Origin: Pseudomonas sp. QS1027
GTDB taxonomy: Bacteria > Pseudomonadota > Gammaproteobacteria > Pseudomonadales > Pseudomonadaceae
Reading direction: 5' to 3'
Length of the DNA stretch: 64,000 bases
NCBI RefSeq assembly: GCF_002814235.1
Contig: NZ_PHSU01000011.1
Span: 464,007 to 528,006 of the forward strand
The stretch's first letter is position 1. Every line of letters begins with the position of its first letter. The position numbers and the translations under genes are program-made. Positions 53,217-62,859 of the stretch are shown one piece after another. The notes under the pieces were generated by a model that had not been told where the DNA came from, ran no database searches, and saw only the letters and a program-made list of their open reading frames with translations.

Positions 53217-53753
53217 TTAAGGGTTGCTTGCCAGGTGTCCGGCCGGCAACACACGTTTGGCGTTGAGGTAGGCGTGCTGCCAATAGGCCTTGGACAGGCT
53301 GTCCAGTTTCACCGTGCCGCCAGTGGCCGGGGCATGGACGAAACGGCCTTCGCCGACATAGATGCCGGCATGGCTGACCTGGGAGCCGCCATGGGTGGCG
53401 AAGAAGATCAGGTCGCCGGTCTGCAAGGCGTTCTGCGGCACGTTCGGCGCCCGCATCACGATCATCTCGCGGGTCGAACGCGGCAGGTTGATGCCCGCCA
53501 TGTCGCGATACACGTAGGCAATCAGGCCACTGCAATCAAAACCCGAGTCCGGTGTATTCCCGCCCCAACGATACGGCGTGCCAACCAGGCCCAGGGCGCG
53601 GAACAGCACGTCTTCAGCTTCTGGCGAGGAGGGTTGCGGGGAAGCGAACACCACAGGGCGAGCCACCGGTGCTGGCGGCGGCGGCGCATGGCCGGCACAG
53701 GCACCGAGCAACGCGGTGAAGGCAATCAAGGCAATACGGGCCGTGGTCGACAT
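53217..53753 (-). CDS. NlpC/P60 peptidoglycan endopeptidase lipoprotein (first copy)
   Basis: A 178-residue lipoprotein (LGAC, Cys19) with a proline-rich linker and an NlpC/P60 domain. Catalytic residues: C74 (GFDCSGLIAYVY), H128 (VSHAGIYVG) and H140 (FVHAP). It cleaves peptide stems (D-Glu-mDAP type, as MepS/Spr). AGGA lies 9 nt before ATG 53753. Tandem with a related lipoprotein gene at 53987, both minus strand; the pair are divergent paralogues. Confidence 0.9.
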   Translation of the reverse strand: MSTTARIALIAFTALLGACAGHAPPPPAPVARPVVFASPQPSSPEAEDVLFRALGLVGTPYRWGGNTPDSGFDCSGLIAYVYRDMAGINLPRSTREMIVMRAPNVPQNALQTGDLIFFATHGGSQVSHAGIYVGEGRFVHAPATGGTVKLDSLSKAYWQHAYLNAKRVLPAGHLASNP

Positions 53754-53986
53754 GTGCAGAAATCCTGACTGAATGCGGCTTTCTCTGCCGTGGCGTAGAG
53801 AAATCAAAACCGCGCAAGCAGGGCTCGCGCGGTCAGATACTCAACAATATGTCAGGATTCTAGCGGCTATACGCCAAACTTCAAGTATCACTTTAACTTC
53901 GGACGTTTTTTGTACAGTTTGCCTGGCATCGGAACCTGGCATTTAGCCATCAGCGATGGCCGATGGCACTGAAAACGTCCGAATGA

Positions 53987-54622
53987 TTACCTGTTGCTGG
54001 CGGTGACCGTGGTAGGAGCCATCGCCAGGGCGCGCTTGGCTTCGATGAAGGTCTTGCTCCAGTAGCTGTCGCCCAGGCTGTCGATCCGCACACCACCGCT
54101 ACGGCGGCTGCTGGAGTGGATGAACTGGTCATCACCCAGGTAGATCCCGGCGTGGCTGACACGACCGCGACGACCATTGGTGGCGAAGAACAGCAGATCA
54201 CCCGGCTTGAGCTTGTTGCGCGCAACCAGCGGCGCCTTCACGTTGATCATCTCACGGGTGGAGCGCGGCAGGTCAAGCCCGGCTTCCTCGCGGAACAGAT
54301 AACCAATGAAGCCGCTGCAGTCAAAGCCGGAGCTCTCGTTGGTGCCGCCAAAACGGTAACGGGTACCGATCAGGGACATACCACGCTCGAGAATGCTGTC
54401 AGCAAGAACGGGCAACCGGTAAGGCTTGCCGTCGGCGAACTCGGAGAGTTCTTTTTCCGTAGCCAGTTCGTCGTCCAGTACGGCCGAGGATTTGACGCCA
54501 GAAACCGAGGCGGTTTTAACCGAATTATCGACCTGTTGTTGCGAAACCGGCGTATGCGCCGCGCAACCGAACAACAGGGTAACTAGTGCGAGAGGCACGA
54601 GGGGTGCGAAGCGATTTAGCAT
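53987..54622 (-). CDS. NlpC/P60 peptidoglycan endopeptidase lipoprotein (second copy)
   Basis: A 211-residue lipoprotein (LFGC, Cys20) with a longer linker (about 21-80) and an NlpC/P60 domain: C102 in GFDCSGFIGYLF, H157 in VSHAGIYLG, H169. LPRSTREMI is shared with the neighbouring paralogue. ATG 54622 (MLNRFAPLVPLALV) gives a normal lipoprotein signal. Likely trims peptidoglycan cross-links during growth. Confidence 0.9.
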   Translation of the reverse strand: MLNRFAPLVPLALVTLLFGCAAHTPVSQQQVDNSVKTASVSGVKSSAVLDDELATEKELSEFADGKPYRLPVLADSILERGMSLIGTRYRFGGTNESSGFDCSGFIGYLFREEAGLDLPRSTREMINVKAPLVARNKLKPGDLLFFATNGRRGRVSHAGIYLGDDQFIHSSSRRSGGVRIDSLGDSYWSKTFIEAKRALAMAPTTVTASNR

Positions 54623-54832
54623 GGGCACGACCGTGGCTGATTTGTTAGAAGGCGTGACTATGCCCGCTATCACCCTCATTTGCAAATTTTATGGGACAAG
54701 ATGTGACTCGGTCGTTTCTTGAAAACATCTAAGGACTTAATACCCAAACGGTTCCCGCGCGCCTGAAAAAAGCTTCTGGCGTGGGTTTCGTGACGTCTGG
54801 ATTTTGGCGAAAAAGCGCTGAAAGCCCCGGTT

Positions 54833-55537
54833 TTACCAGCCCAGGGTCTCTTTGAGAAAGGGGATGGTGAGCTTGCGCTGGGCCTGCAACGAGGCCTGAT
54901 CGAGCCGTTCGAGCAATTCGAACAGGGCGCTCATGCTGCGAGTACCACGGGTCAGGATGAAATGCCCTACTTCGTCGGTCAAATGCAGGCCGCGTCTTGA
55001 AGCACGCAGTTGCAAAGCCCGCAGCTTATCTTCATCCGAAAGGGGGCGCATCTGGAAAATCAACGCCAGGGTCAGGCGCGATTTCAGGTCGGCCAGCTTG
55101 ACCGGCAGTTCACGGGGCGAAGTCGAGGCGGCGATCAGCAGGCGTCGCCCGCTGTCACGCAGACGGTTGAACAGGTGAAACAGCGCCTCTTCCCAATCCG
55201 CGCGCCCGGCGACCACTTGCAGGTCGTCCAGGCACACCAGCTCGTACTGCTCGAGGTTGTCGAGCAACTCGACCCCACGGTCCATCAACTCCGCCAACGG
55301 CAGGTACACCGCCGGCTCCCCCATCTGCTCGAAGCGCAGGCACGCTGCCTGCAACAGGTGGGTACGCCCCACGCCGTCCTTGCCCCAGAGGTAGATCAGG
55401 CTTTCGGTCCACCCGGCGTCGGCTTCGCATAGCCGCTCGACATAGCCGAGTGCAGCGGCATTGGCGCCTGGATAGTAGTTGATGAAGGTGGCGTCATCAC
55501 GCAGACGCACACCTAGGGGCAGCTGAATCGGTTTCAT
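54833..55537 (-). CDS. hda: DnaA regulatory inactivator Hda
   Basis: A 234-residue AAA+ protein homologous to the DnaA ATPase domain. The N-terminal sliding-clamp-binding motif is QLPLGV (5-10). The P-loop WGKDGVGRTHLLQA (about 51-64) and Walker B VCLDDLQ are present. With the beta clamp it stimulates DnaA-ATP hydrolysis after replication starts (RIDA). ATG 55537 is preferred; a 29-residue upstream extension lacks a good start site. Confidence 0.94.
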   Translation of the reverse strand: MKPIQLPLGVRLRDDATFINYYPGANAAALGYVERLCEADAGWTESLIYLWGKDGVGRTHLLQAACLRFEQMGEPAVYLPLAELMDRGVELLDNLEQYELVCLDDLQVVAGRADWEEALFHLFNRLRDSGRRLLIAASTSPRELPVKLADLKSRLTLALIFQMRPLSDEDKLRALQLRASRRGLHLTDEVGHFILTRGTRSMSALFELLERLDQASLQAQRKLTIPFLKETLGW

Positions 55538-55661
55538 GCTGACTGAACGGTTACCGGGAACCGTTAGTGGCCTCTGTGTAAAGTTTACAAAGTTTATACC
55601 CGTGAGGCTGGGTGCACAATGCAACAGACCACAAGCAAAATCAAAGGTTTGCGTGCGCTCT

Positions 55662-56735
55662 TCAGAGATCGGGGTCTACCCGGCCGCCATACATGTCCGA
55701 ACTTTTGTACAGATCGTGCATATGCCGCACCAGCACCATGATCACCGCAGCCACCGGCAGGGCCAGTAATACCCCCGTGAAACCGAACAGTTCTCCCCCA
55801 GCCAGGATCGCGAAGATCACTGCCACCGGGTGCAGGCCGATGCGGTCGCCGACCAGCAGCGGCGTCAACACCATCCCTTCCAGGGCCTGGCCGATCATGA
55901 ATACCGCGAGGATGCCGATCATCGGGTACAGGTCGCCGCCAAACTGGAACAGGCCGGCGATCATCGCCGCGCCAATGCCGATCACGAAGCCCATATAAGG
56001 AACGATGGCCGCCAGCCCGGCCAGCAGGCCGATCAACAGGCCCAGTTCCAGGCCGACCAGCATCAGGCCACCGGCATAGATCACCCCCAACGCCAGCATC
56101 ACCAGCAACTGGCCGCGCATGAACGCCCCCAGCACGTCATGACACTCGCCCGCCAGGGAGACGATGCGCGCCTCGCGGTCACGGGGCAGCAGGCTGCGGA
56201 TCTTGGCCGTCATCAGGTCCCAGTCCCGCAGCAGGTAGAAACTCACCACGGGTACCAGCAACAGGTTCGCCACGAAGCCGATCAGCGCCAGGCTCGAGGC
56301 CGTTGCCTGGGACAGCACCACGCCGACGATGTCGCCGGTCTGGCCCATGTGCTCGCTGATGGCCGCCTTGACCTTGTCGAACTTCCAGAAACCGTCAGCC
56401 AGGCCAAACTTGTGCTGGGCCCAGGGCATGGCGGTGTGCTGCAGCCAGTCAAGCATCTGCGGCGCCAGCTCATAGAGGCGGAAAAACTGCTTGGCCAGCA
56501 TCGGCACCAGCACCAGCACCAAGGTCATCAACACCAGGATAAACAGCGCGAACACCGAGACCACGCCCCAGGTCCGGGACATCCCGAGCTTTTCCAGGCG
56601 ATCGACCACCGGATCGAACATATAGGCCAGCAACAGGCTCACCAGGAACGGCGAGAGTATCGGATGCAACAGGTACACGAACACGCACAGCAGGATCGCC
56701 GCGCCCAACCAGAACCATCGACGTGTGTCGGTCAT
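55662..56735 (-). CDS. AI-2E/PerM-family transporter
   Basis: A 357-residue membrane protein of the PF01594 (AI-2E transporter/PerM) family: MTDTRRWFWLGAAILLCVFV, HPILSPFLVSLLLAYMFDPV, VVSFYLLRDWD and PYMGFVIGIGAAMIAGLFQF. ATG 56735 has AGAGG 6 nt upstream. Annotated members export autoinducer-2 or act as Na+/H+ antiporters; here the location beside hda and purM matches the Pseudomonas PerM-like gene. Substrate not provable. Confidence 0.88.
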   Translation of the reverse strand: MTDTRRWFWLGAAILLCVFVYLLHPILSPFLVSLLLAYMFDPVVDRLEKLGMSRTWGVVSVFALFILVLMTLVLVLVPMLAKQFFRLYELAPQMLDWLQHTAMPWAQHKFGLADGFWKFDKVKAAISEHMGQTGDIVGVVLSQATASSLALIGFVANLLLVPVVSFYLLRDWDLMTAKIRSLLPRDREARIVSLAGECHDVLGAFMRGQLLVMLALGVIYAGGLMLVGLELGLLIGLLAGLAAIVPYMGFVIGIGAAMIAGLFQFGGDLYPMIGILAVFMIGQALEGMVLTPLLVGDRIGLHPVAVIFAILAGGELFGFTGVLLALPVAAVIMVLVRHMHDLYKSSDMYGGRVDPDL

Positions 56736-56784
56736 GGACGACCTCTGCCTTATATATAGAAAGAAATTCAATAGAACCGAAAAC

Positions 56785-57849
56785 CTACCAACGGAAACGC
56801 AACTGCGCCGTCGCGGGTGCCGGTGCAACAGGTGCCGCGGCCGGCGCCCCAGGGGCGACTGGCGCAGCGCTGGCCGGCACCGCCGGCAAGCCTTCGCCCG
56901 CCGGGATCTCCTGCAACTTCGCCAACCCCAGTTGCGCCCGCAGCTGCTCGGCGCTGCCGTTGACCTGATAGATGATCCGGTCGCCGTCCACGCTTTGTGG
57001 CCGACCGCCAAAGGGTTCGAGCAAATGCTCCAGGGCCGCATAACGCTCCAGGGTCATGCCCTGCACTTCCAGCCGTTGTTCGGTCGCCACCCCGGGCTTG
57101 GCCGCAAAACGCGGCGCCAGGCGTTCGCTCACCGCCAACAGCACCGCATCCGCCAACGCGGCGCTGTCGGCGCCCTGGGCCGTGCCCTGCTCTTTCTGGT
57201 CGCCCAGCCACAAGCGCCATTTCGCCTGCCACTGCCCGCCCTCTTCATGGGCATGCACCGCCAGCAGTGCATCGGCGCCGTAGCGCTCGGACACGTCGTG
57301 CAACGGCGAGGCATCGCTGCCTTCAAGATTCTTCGCCGTGGCGACGATCTGTTCGTTCAGGTCGGCCAACGGCAGGCGCAGTGGCAGGCCACGGTGTTGC
57401 GCCGCTCGACGCAGTGGCTCGGCGGCCGATTGGCCGTCACCGACCAGGTTGGAGCCCTCGGTCGAATCGTTCAGCCACCAACCGAGAATCGCCGGCCGGT
57501 TACTGCCCCACAGCGCCAGCCCGGCACCACGCAGAGCACGGTCGGTACTCACCGGGTCGAAATCCACTTGCAGGCTTTCCGGCGGCCCGGCGTCGTAGCC
57601 GTACTGGCTGATGATCTGCTGCGGGTCCTTGCGTACCTCGGCCAGGCCAGGGCTCTGCAGCGCCTTGGGATCGCCGGTCAGGCGCAACACCAGGGTATCC
57701 AGGGCACGCTGGGTGGCCTGGTTGCGTTCATCCGGGGTCTGGCTGCTGACCGGTTCGCGGACTTGGTACAAGCCATTCAGGGTTTGCGCGTGGATAGCCA
57801 GGCTCAACAGGGAAAGACAGCCGGCACTCAATAATTTGAACAGACGCAT
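56785..57849 (-). CDS. DUF2066-domain periplasmic protein
   Basis: A 354-residue exported protein. Signal peptide (MRLFKLLSAGCLSLLSLAIH, cleaved near AQT), then DUF2066 (LYQVREPVSSQTPDERNQAT, ALDTLVLRLTGDPKALQSPG) and a C-terminal alanine/proline tail (APVAPGAPAAAPVAPAPATA). ATG 57849 is preferred over a 28-residue upstream extension. Function unknown; divergent from purM, 49 nt upstream of the PerM gene in its operon. Confidence 0.87.
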   Translation of the reverse strand: MRLFKLLSAGCLSLLSLAIHAQTLNGLYQVREPVSSQTPDERNQATQRALDTLVLRLTGDPKALQSPGLAEVRKDPQQIISQYGYDAGPPESLQVDFDPVSTDRALRGAGLALWGSNRPAILGWWLNDSTEGSNLVGDGQSAAEPLRRAAQHRGLPLRLPLADLNEQIVATAKNLEGSDASPLHDVSERYGADALLAVHAHEEGGQWQAKWRLWLGDQKEQGTAQGADSAALADAVLLAVSERLAPRFAAKPGVATEQRLEVQGMTLERYAALEHLLEPFGGRPQSVDGDRIIYQVNGSAEQLRAQLGLAKLQEIPAGEGLPAVPASAAPVAPGAPAAAPVAPAPATAQLRFRW

Positions 57850-58227
57850 GAAAAATTCCCGACGGGCAGAAAGCGGCAGGTAAAGACCGCATGAATACAA
57901 GGCGACAGGTTTAGGACCACGGCGCAGTGCCATTATTCACACAATCGCTGAAAAGTTTTTTCCCGTCATGAAGATCGCGGGTCAAGGGCTATACCTTATA
58001 CAGCCGCGTCAATTGCGGCCAGCACGAGCGTACAGGGATTTTTTTAACACGATATGACCCTGCCGTCGGCCCGAGGATGGCCGCTGCTGCCCAAGCCTGA
58101 TAAAATCGCGCGCCTTCGCAGACCGGCGAGCGTCAGGCCCCTAGGAAACTCGAACCCGTTCGTTTTCCCCATGAAGCCCAACCGCTTCCGGTCGATACCC
58201 CCTGAATCCCCCCTAAAGGCCTGGATC
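57850..58227. other. Divergent region between DUF2066 and purM
   Basis: 378 nt. It holds the reverse-strand leader of the DUF2066 gene and the purM promoter area (GCCTGATAAAATCGCGCGCC near 58095-58114). The in-frame extension upstream of purM's ATG 58228 is not protein-like. No other gene supported. Confidence 0.45.
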
Positions 58228-59286
58228 ATGAGCAAGCAACCCTCCCTGAGCTACAAGGACGCCGGTGTAGACATCGACGCCGGTGAAGCATTGGTCGAAC
58301 GCATCAAGAGCGTGGCCAAGCGCACTGCGCGCCCGGAAGTCATGGGCGGCCTGGGCGGTTTCGGCGCCCTCTGCGAGATCCCGGCCGGTTACAAGCAGCC
58401 GGTCCTGGTCTCCGGCACCGACGGCGTCGGTACCAAGCTGCGCCTGGCACTGAACCTGAACAAGCATGACAGCATCGGCATCGACCTGGTGGCCATGTGC
58501 GTGAACGACCTGGTGGTCTGCGGTGCCGAACCGCTGTTCTTCCTCGACTACTACGCCACCGGCAAGCTCAATGTCGACACCGCCGCCCAGGTGGTTACCG
58601 GCATCGGCGCCGGCTGTGAACTGGCCGGCTGCTCCCTGGTAGGCGGCGAAACCGCTGAAATGCCGGGCATGTACGAAGGCGAAGACTACGACCTGGCCGG
58701 TTTCTGCGTCGGTGTGGTGGAAAAGGCCGAGATCATCGACGGCTCGAAAGTCGCCGCGGGCGATGCCCTGATCGCCCTGCCGTCTTCCGGCCCGCACTCC
58801 AACGGCTACTCGCTGATCCGCAAGATCATCGAAGTGTCGGGTGCCGACATCGAAACCATCCAGCTCGACGGCAAACCGCTGACCGACCTGCTGATGGCCC
58901 CGACCCGCATCTACGTCAAGCCCCTGCTCAAGCTGATCAAGGACACCGGCGCGGTCAAGGCCATGGCCCACATCACCGGCGGCGGCCTGCTCGACAACAT
59001 CCCGCGCGTCCTGCCAAAAGGCGCCCAGGCCGTGGTCGACGTGGCCAGCTGGCAGCGTCCGGCAGTGTTCGACTGGTTGCAGGAAAAAGGCAACGTCAAT
59101 GAAACCGAAATGCACCGCGTGCTGAACTGCGGCGTCGGCATGGTCATCTGCGTCGCCCAGGAACACGTCGAAGCGGCGCTGAACGTACTGCGCGAAGCCG
59201 GCGAACAGCCATGGGTCATCGGCCAGATCGCCACTGCCGCCGAAGGCGCTGCCCAGGTCGAGCTGAAGAACCTCAAGGCGCACTGA
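58228..59286 (+). CDS. purM: Phosphoribosylformylglycinamidine cyclo-ligase
   Basis: A 352-residue enzyme of de novo purine synthesis (AIR synthetase; FGAM to AIR with ATP). Conserved: [63 protein letters not shown] and [19 protein letters not shown] 58228 ([14 protein letters not shown]) is the family start. Its TGA overlaps the purN ATG by 1 bp. Confidence 0.97.
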   Translation: MSKQPSLSYKDAGVDIDAGEALVERIKSVAKRTARPEVMGGLGGFGALCEIPAGYKQPVLVSGTDGVGTKLRLALNLNKHDSIGIDLVAMCVNDLVVCGAEPLFFLDYYATGKLNVDTAAQVVTGIGAGCELAGCSLVGGETAEMPGMYEGEDYDLAGFCVGVVEKAEIIDGSKVAAGDALIALPSSGPHSNGYSLIRKIIEVSGADIETIQLDGKPLTDLLMAPTRIYVKPLLKLIKDTGAVKAMAHITGGGLLDNIPRVLPKGAQAVVDVASWQRPAVFDWLQEKGNVNETEMHRVLNCGVGMVICVAQEHVEAALNVLREAGEQPWVIGQIATAAEGAAQVELKNLKAH

Positions 59287-59948
59287 TGTCCGCGCCGATG
59301 ACCTCGACCTGTAACGTCGTGGTGTTGCTGTCCGGTACCGGCAGCAACTTGCAGGCCCTGATCGACAACGTGCGGACCGGTGAAAATCCGGCCCGCATCG
59401 CCGCGGTGATCTCCAACCGCGCCGACGCCTACGGCCTGCAACGCGCCCGGGACGCGGGGATCGAAACCCGCGCCCTGGACCACAAGGCCTTCGAGGGCCG
59501 CGAAGCCTTCGATGCCGCCCTGATCGAACTGATCGACGCCTTCAATCCGCAACTGGTGGTCCTGGCCGGCTTCATGCGCATTCTCAGCGCTGACTTCGTC
59601 CGCCACTATCAGGGGCGCCTGCTGAATATCCACCCCTCTCTCCTGCCCAGGTACAAAGGCCTGCACACCCATCAACGGGCGCTGGAAGCGGGTGATCGGG
59701 AACATGGCTGCAGCGTGCACTTCGTCACCGAGGAACTCGATGGCGGGCCTCTGGTCGTACAGGCTGTGGTTACGGTAGAGTCTGACGATACCGCGTCCAG
59801 TCTGGCGCAACGGGTCCACACCCAGGAACACAGGATTTATCCGCTGGCGGTACGCTGGTTTGCCGAGGGGCGTTTGGTCCTGGGCGAACAGGGTGCATTG
59901 TTGGACGGTCAATTACTCGCGGCCAGCGGCCAAATGATTCGAACCTAG
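59286..59948 (+). CDS. purN: Phosphoribosylglycinamide formyltransferase
   Basis: A 220-residue GAR transformylase using 10-formyl-THF. Active-site region: VVLLSGTGSNLQALID, NRADAYGLQRARDAGI, FMRILSADFVRHYQGRLLNI, HPSLLPRYKGLHTHQRAL and CSVHFVTEELDGGPL (His/Asp/Asn catalytic set). Translationally coupled to purM. Confidence 0.97.
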   Translation: MSAPMTSTCNVVVLLSGTGSNLQALIDNVRTGENPARIAAVISNRADAYGLQRARDAGIETRALDHKAFEGREAFDAALIELIDAFNPQLVVLAGFMRILSADFVRHYQGRLLNIHPSLLPRYKGLHTHQRALEAGDREHGCSVHFVTEELDGGPLVVQAVVTVESDDTASSLAQRVHTQEHRIYPLAVRWFAEGRLVLGEQGALLDGQLLAASGQMIRT

Positions 59949-59956
59949 GAGATTTT

Positions 59957-60670
59957 ATGCGTCGTGCCCTGCTCCTCGCTCTTACCCTGCTCGCCTTGCC
60001 GGCAGTGCAAGCAGCAGATCTTCAACCTTTCTCCGCCAGCTATACCGCCGACTGGAAACAACTGCCCATGAGCGGTTCGGCCGAGCGCAGCCTGTCGAAA
60101 AACGATAACGGCACCTGGACCTTGAGTTTCAAGGCTTCCATGATGATCGCCAGTCTGACCGAGGAAAGCACCCTGCGCCTCGACAAGGACACCCTGCTGC
60201 CACAGAGCTACACCTTCGAACGGGGCGGCCTGGGCAAGGCGAAGAAGATCAACCTGGACTTCGACTGGTCGTCGAAGATGGTGACCGGCAGCGATCGCGG
60301 TGATCCGGTCAAGGTGCCTCTGAACAGCGGCATGCTCGACAAGTCCACCTATCAACTGGCCCTGCAACGCGACGTCGCGGCCGGCAAGAAAAGCATGAGC
60401 TACCAGGTGGTCGAAGGTACTGACACCGACACCTACGACTTCCGGGTCCTGGGCGCGGAAAAAGTCAGCACCAAGGCCGGTTCGGTCGATGCGATCAAGG
60501 TCGAGCGCGTGCGCGACCCGACACAGAACAAGCGCACCACCGTGATGTGGTTCGCCAAGGACTGGGACTACCTGCTGGTCCGCCTGCAACAGGTGGAAAC
60601 CGACGGCAAGGAGTACAACATCATGCTCCAGGAAGGCACCGTGGCCGGCAAAGAGGTCAAGGGCAGCTGA
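59957..60670 (+). CDS. DUF3108-domain exported protein
   Basis: A 237-residue periplasmic protein: signal peptide (MRRALLLALTLLALPAVQAA), then the DUF3108 beta-rich domain (LQPFSASYTADWKQLPMSGS, SKNDNGTWTLSFKASMMIAS, and near the C-terminus RTTVMWFAKDWDYLLVRLQQ). It begins 8 nt after purN and is probably co-transcribed. A terminator follows. Function unknown; related proteins are found beside purMN in Pseudomonas. Confidence 0.87.
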   Translation: MRRALLLALTLLALPAVQAADLQPFSASYTADWKQLPMSGSAERSLSKNDNGTWTLSFKASMMIASLTEESTLRLDKDTLLPQSYTFERGGLGKAKKINLDFDWSSKMVTGSDRGDPVKVPLNSGMLDKSTYQLALQRDVAAGKKSMSYQVVEGTDTDTYDFRVLGAEKVSTKAGSVDAIKVERVRDPTQNKRTTVMWFAKDWDYLLVRLQQVETDGKEYNIMLQEGTVAGKEVKGS

Positions 60671-60686
60671 TTCTGGCCGCATAAGG

Positions 60687-60712
60687 AGCCCCGCGAATGC
60701 GGGGCTTTTTTA
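60687..60712 (+). terminator. Terminator of purM-purN-DUF3108
   Basis: AGCCCCGC-GAAT-GCGGGGCT followed by a T-run, 16 nt past the DUF3108 stop. A strong intrinsic terminator. Confidence 0.93.
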
Positions 60713-60889
60713 TGCCTGCGGCAAAGCGCGCAAGCGTCTGGGACGCTGTTTTGCAGCGCAACCAAGATGAAACTTTTGTCAGAAAACTTTCGTTCGAAAG
60801 GCGCAAGCCCAAGCATTCCGGGCCTTTGGCCATTATTGCATTCCTGGCAAGAGTAAATTCCGTCTGTTACCGATTTACGTAGGAGGCTA

Positions 60890-61141
60890 ATGAATCATAT
60901 AACAGAGGCCTGCGACGCGTTGCCGCAGTTCAACAGAGACTGGAGCTTGCAGATGACCGTAAAAGTAACCGAACGCGATGATGCACACATGTCCCATGAA
61001 GGCGTTGCCCACGGCATTCGAATCTGGGATGTACACCAGCAGGACCTCCTGGTAGGCATGTTTCACAACGAGACCGACGCTCATAATTATAAGAACGAGC
61101 TGGAAACCCTCGAGAAGAAACGCGAGATGCAGGCGTCCTGA
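60890..61141 (+). CDS. Small conserved Pseudomonas protein (83 or 62 residues)
   Basis: From ATG 60890: MNHITEACDALPQFNRDWSL; from ATG 60953: MTVKVTERDDAHMSHEGVAH. GGAGG lies only 3 nt before 60890, which is tight; 60953 has GAG-CTTGC upstream and gives the conserved-looking core. Soluble, acidic/basic C-terminus (LETLEKKREMQAS). Not recognised. Followed by a very strong hairpin. Confidence 0.7.
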   Translation: MNHITEACDALPQFNRDWSLQMTVKVTERDDAHMSHEGVAHGIRIWDVHQQDLLVGMFHNETDAHNYKNELETLEKKREMQAS

Positions 61142-61165
61142 ACGCCTGGTAATGACAGACTTGTA

Positions 61166-61203
61166 AAACGACAAACCCCGCTGCCTGGCGGGGTTTGTCG
61201 TTT
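61166..61203. terminator. Very strong bidirectional hairpin
   Basis: AAACGACAAACCCCGC, loop TGCCTG, then GCGGGGTTTGTCGTTT: a perfect 16-bp stem ending in T on the plus strand. It closes the small gene's transcript and faces the convergent gene ending at 61247. Confidence 0.92.
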
Positions 61204-61246
61204 CTGGCCGCCAGGTGTTTGATCTCTCTTGGCGGAACGGCCTCAA

Positions 61247-61681
61247 TCAATCGGATCGTGGTCCAGGGGATAGCTGATTAGACAAGGACGTCCCCTCTAG
61301 CAGCGCATCCACCACCGTCCGCGCCACTTCCACCGAATGCAGCATGCCCCAGAATAATGCCCGTTCCATGGGGTTGGTATGCAGGCTGATTTCGTCGCCA
61401 TTGAGTTCCGCCGTTTCGAGCAGATTGGAAACGTAGGTCAGTGCGTCCTGGGCATTGATGCCCGGTTGGATGGCAAACAGCGTGGGTTTGTACGGGGCTT
61501 CAGGGATGACGGGTTTGGAGCAGGTGAACGCGAGGGTATCGAGCAGACGGGCCGCGCCTGTGGGGGACGGCTCGGGTTTGATGGATGGGGTATCAGAGAG
61601 CTTACGCAGGTACATTGCCCTGTCGGCGGTGCTGAGGGCTTTGCGGACTGGGGGCGGATCGGGAGTGATTTTCTTAGCCAT
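61247..61681 (-). CDS. Small Pseudomonas protein, DUF3077/DUF6124-like
   Basis: A 144-residue protein (MAKKITPDPPPVRKALSTAD). The C-terminal half, YKPTLFAIQPGINAQDALTY and VSNLLETAELNGDEI, then ALFWGMLHSVEVARTVVDAL, is the pattern of the Pseudomonas-restricted DUF3077/DUF6124 proteins (family assignment from memory). GGAG lies 7 nt before ATG 61681; longer frames to 61813 are less likely. Function unknown; such genes occur in several copies per genome. Confidence 0.78.
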   Translation of the reverse strand: MAKKITPDPPPVRKALSTADRAMYLRKLSDTPSIKPEPSPTGAARLLDTLAFTCSKPVIPEAPYKPTLFAIQPGINAQDALTYVSNLLETAELNGDEISLHTNPMERALFWGMLHSVEVARTVVDALLEGTSLSNQLSPGPRSD

Positions 61682-62123
61682 GGAGATACTCCTATTCAGT
61701 AAAGGAGTCCGCCACATTTCGTTACCAAGCGAAGGGGTGGCGAACTGTACGCAGGTTGGTAAACCGGTGAATAGGAACCGGCAGGCCGAAGCCTCCTGCG
61801 CACAACCCGCCATAACGCGAACATAAACAAAAAAGCCGCTCTCGCGGCGCTGTGCGCCTACTCAAATCCGGGTTACCAAGCCCGATCGCTGGATTTGCAG
61901 CGACACTTGAACAGTAACCCCGGCGTTTGGCGCAGGCAATATTCTCCCATGCCTGTAATGCGTGGGAAATATGAGTTTTTCAAGCAGGCTATTTCGCGTA
62001 TTGATTGAGCGCTGATGAGCTGCGCTTGGGGGTAAAAAAAGCTGTCTATGCGAAGCCCAATGGTGCGCCGGTTCCCTGGTTTCCGGCCGACGCATGTGGT
62101 TGCCATCTTTTACCCATCCATTC
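61682..62123. other. Intergenic region with one minus-strand terminator-like hairpin
   Basis: 442 nt upstream of the DUF3077-like gene. It contains GCCGC-TCTC-GCGGC preceded by six A (61829-61848), a terminator for a minus-strand transcript entering from about 62100. Reverse-strand frames at 61862-62106 are not protein-like. A small RNA ending here is possible. Confidence 0.45.
61829..61848 (-). terminator. Terminator-like hairpin, minus strand
   Basis: On the minus strand GCCGC-GAGA-GCGGC is followed by TTTTTT. It lies about 275 nt downstream of the RDD gene's stop; it may end that transcript or an unannotated RNA. Confidence 0.55.
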
Positions 62124-62594
62124 TCAGCCGGCCTTTTTAGCGAGAGATTGCTTTCTAGCGTTGATCACCATGGTCATGGCTAGCATGTCGCCAAGGCGCC
62201 GTCGGAAGCCAAAAAGCACGAAAAACGCATCCAACACACTGAACAGCGCTTTCGGAACATTACGCAAGAACGACTGGAGTACCGTGCACCGGGTGTTTAC
62301 CGGAAATCCAACGACCGAAATGTTCATCAGTCGCTTACCCACCGTCTGCCCATTCGGCAACGCGTCACCCAACAAGAAACAACCAAGGACAGTAATCAGC
62401 AGGATATTATCTACCACTGCGCAAAGTCCTCTTATGAAAGAGTTATCCGGGAACGGGAGAAAACTCACCGTAACCTCCATAGCCATAAATAGAAAAACAA
62501 TAAACAGATCAACAATATAAGCAAGCATTTTCTTCCCGAGACTGGCAAGATCATAAGAGAACGTTGAGTGGTCAGTGCCGACAACACCCATCAT
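62124..62594 (-). CDS. RDD-family membrane protein
   Basis: A 156-residue protein with four TM segments. The RDD hallmark is altered: KKMLAYIVDLFIVFLFMAME (Asp in the first helix) and NGQTVGKRLMNISVVGFPVN, with LGDMLAMTMVINARK near the end. AAGGA lies 5 nt before ATG 62594. AT-richer than the neighbouring genes. RDD proteins are often near toxin, secretion or ion-transport loci; here the next genes are a likely immunity/deaminase pair. Role unknown. Confidence 0.78.
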   Translation of the reverse strand: MMGVVGTDHSTFSYDLASLGKKMLAYIVDLFIVFLFMAMEVTVSFLPFPDNSFIRGLCAVVDNILLITVLGCFLLGDALPNGQTVGKRLMNISVVGFPVNTRCTVLQSFLRNVPKALFSVLDAFFVLFGFRRRLGDMLAMTMVINARKQSLAKKAG

Positions 62595-62859
62595 AGGTTT
62601 CCTTGATTAACATTTATGGCTCAGCGCCCAGTTGCAATTTTCCGTTTTGAACCCAGTGCTTAGCAGTTAAGAAAACACCATTCGGCACCATTTGCGACAG
62701 ACTTATTCATGGATCTATTTCCTGATCACCTATCACTGACTCTTGGTGACGCCTAACATAATAAAATAAATCCGTCCCTTTCCCCCAGTAAAAACTGCTG
62801 GAGCAATGACTTGCAACATTTAGTTGAGAGAGGCCAAGGCCAATCTTTCTCTATTTTCA
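62595..62859. other. AT-rich intergenic region
   Basis: 265 nt between the RDD gene and the immunity-like gene, visibly AT-richer than the core (for example CATAATAAAATAAATCC at 62756). No ORF supported. It may hold the RDD promoter. Confidence 0.5.
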
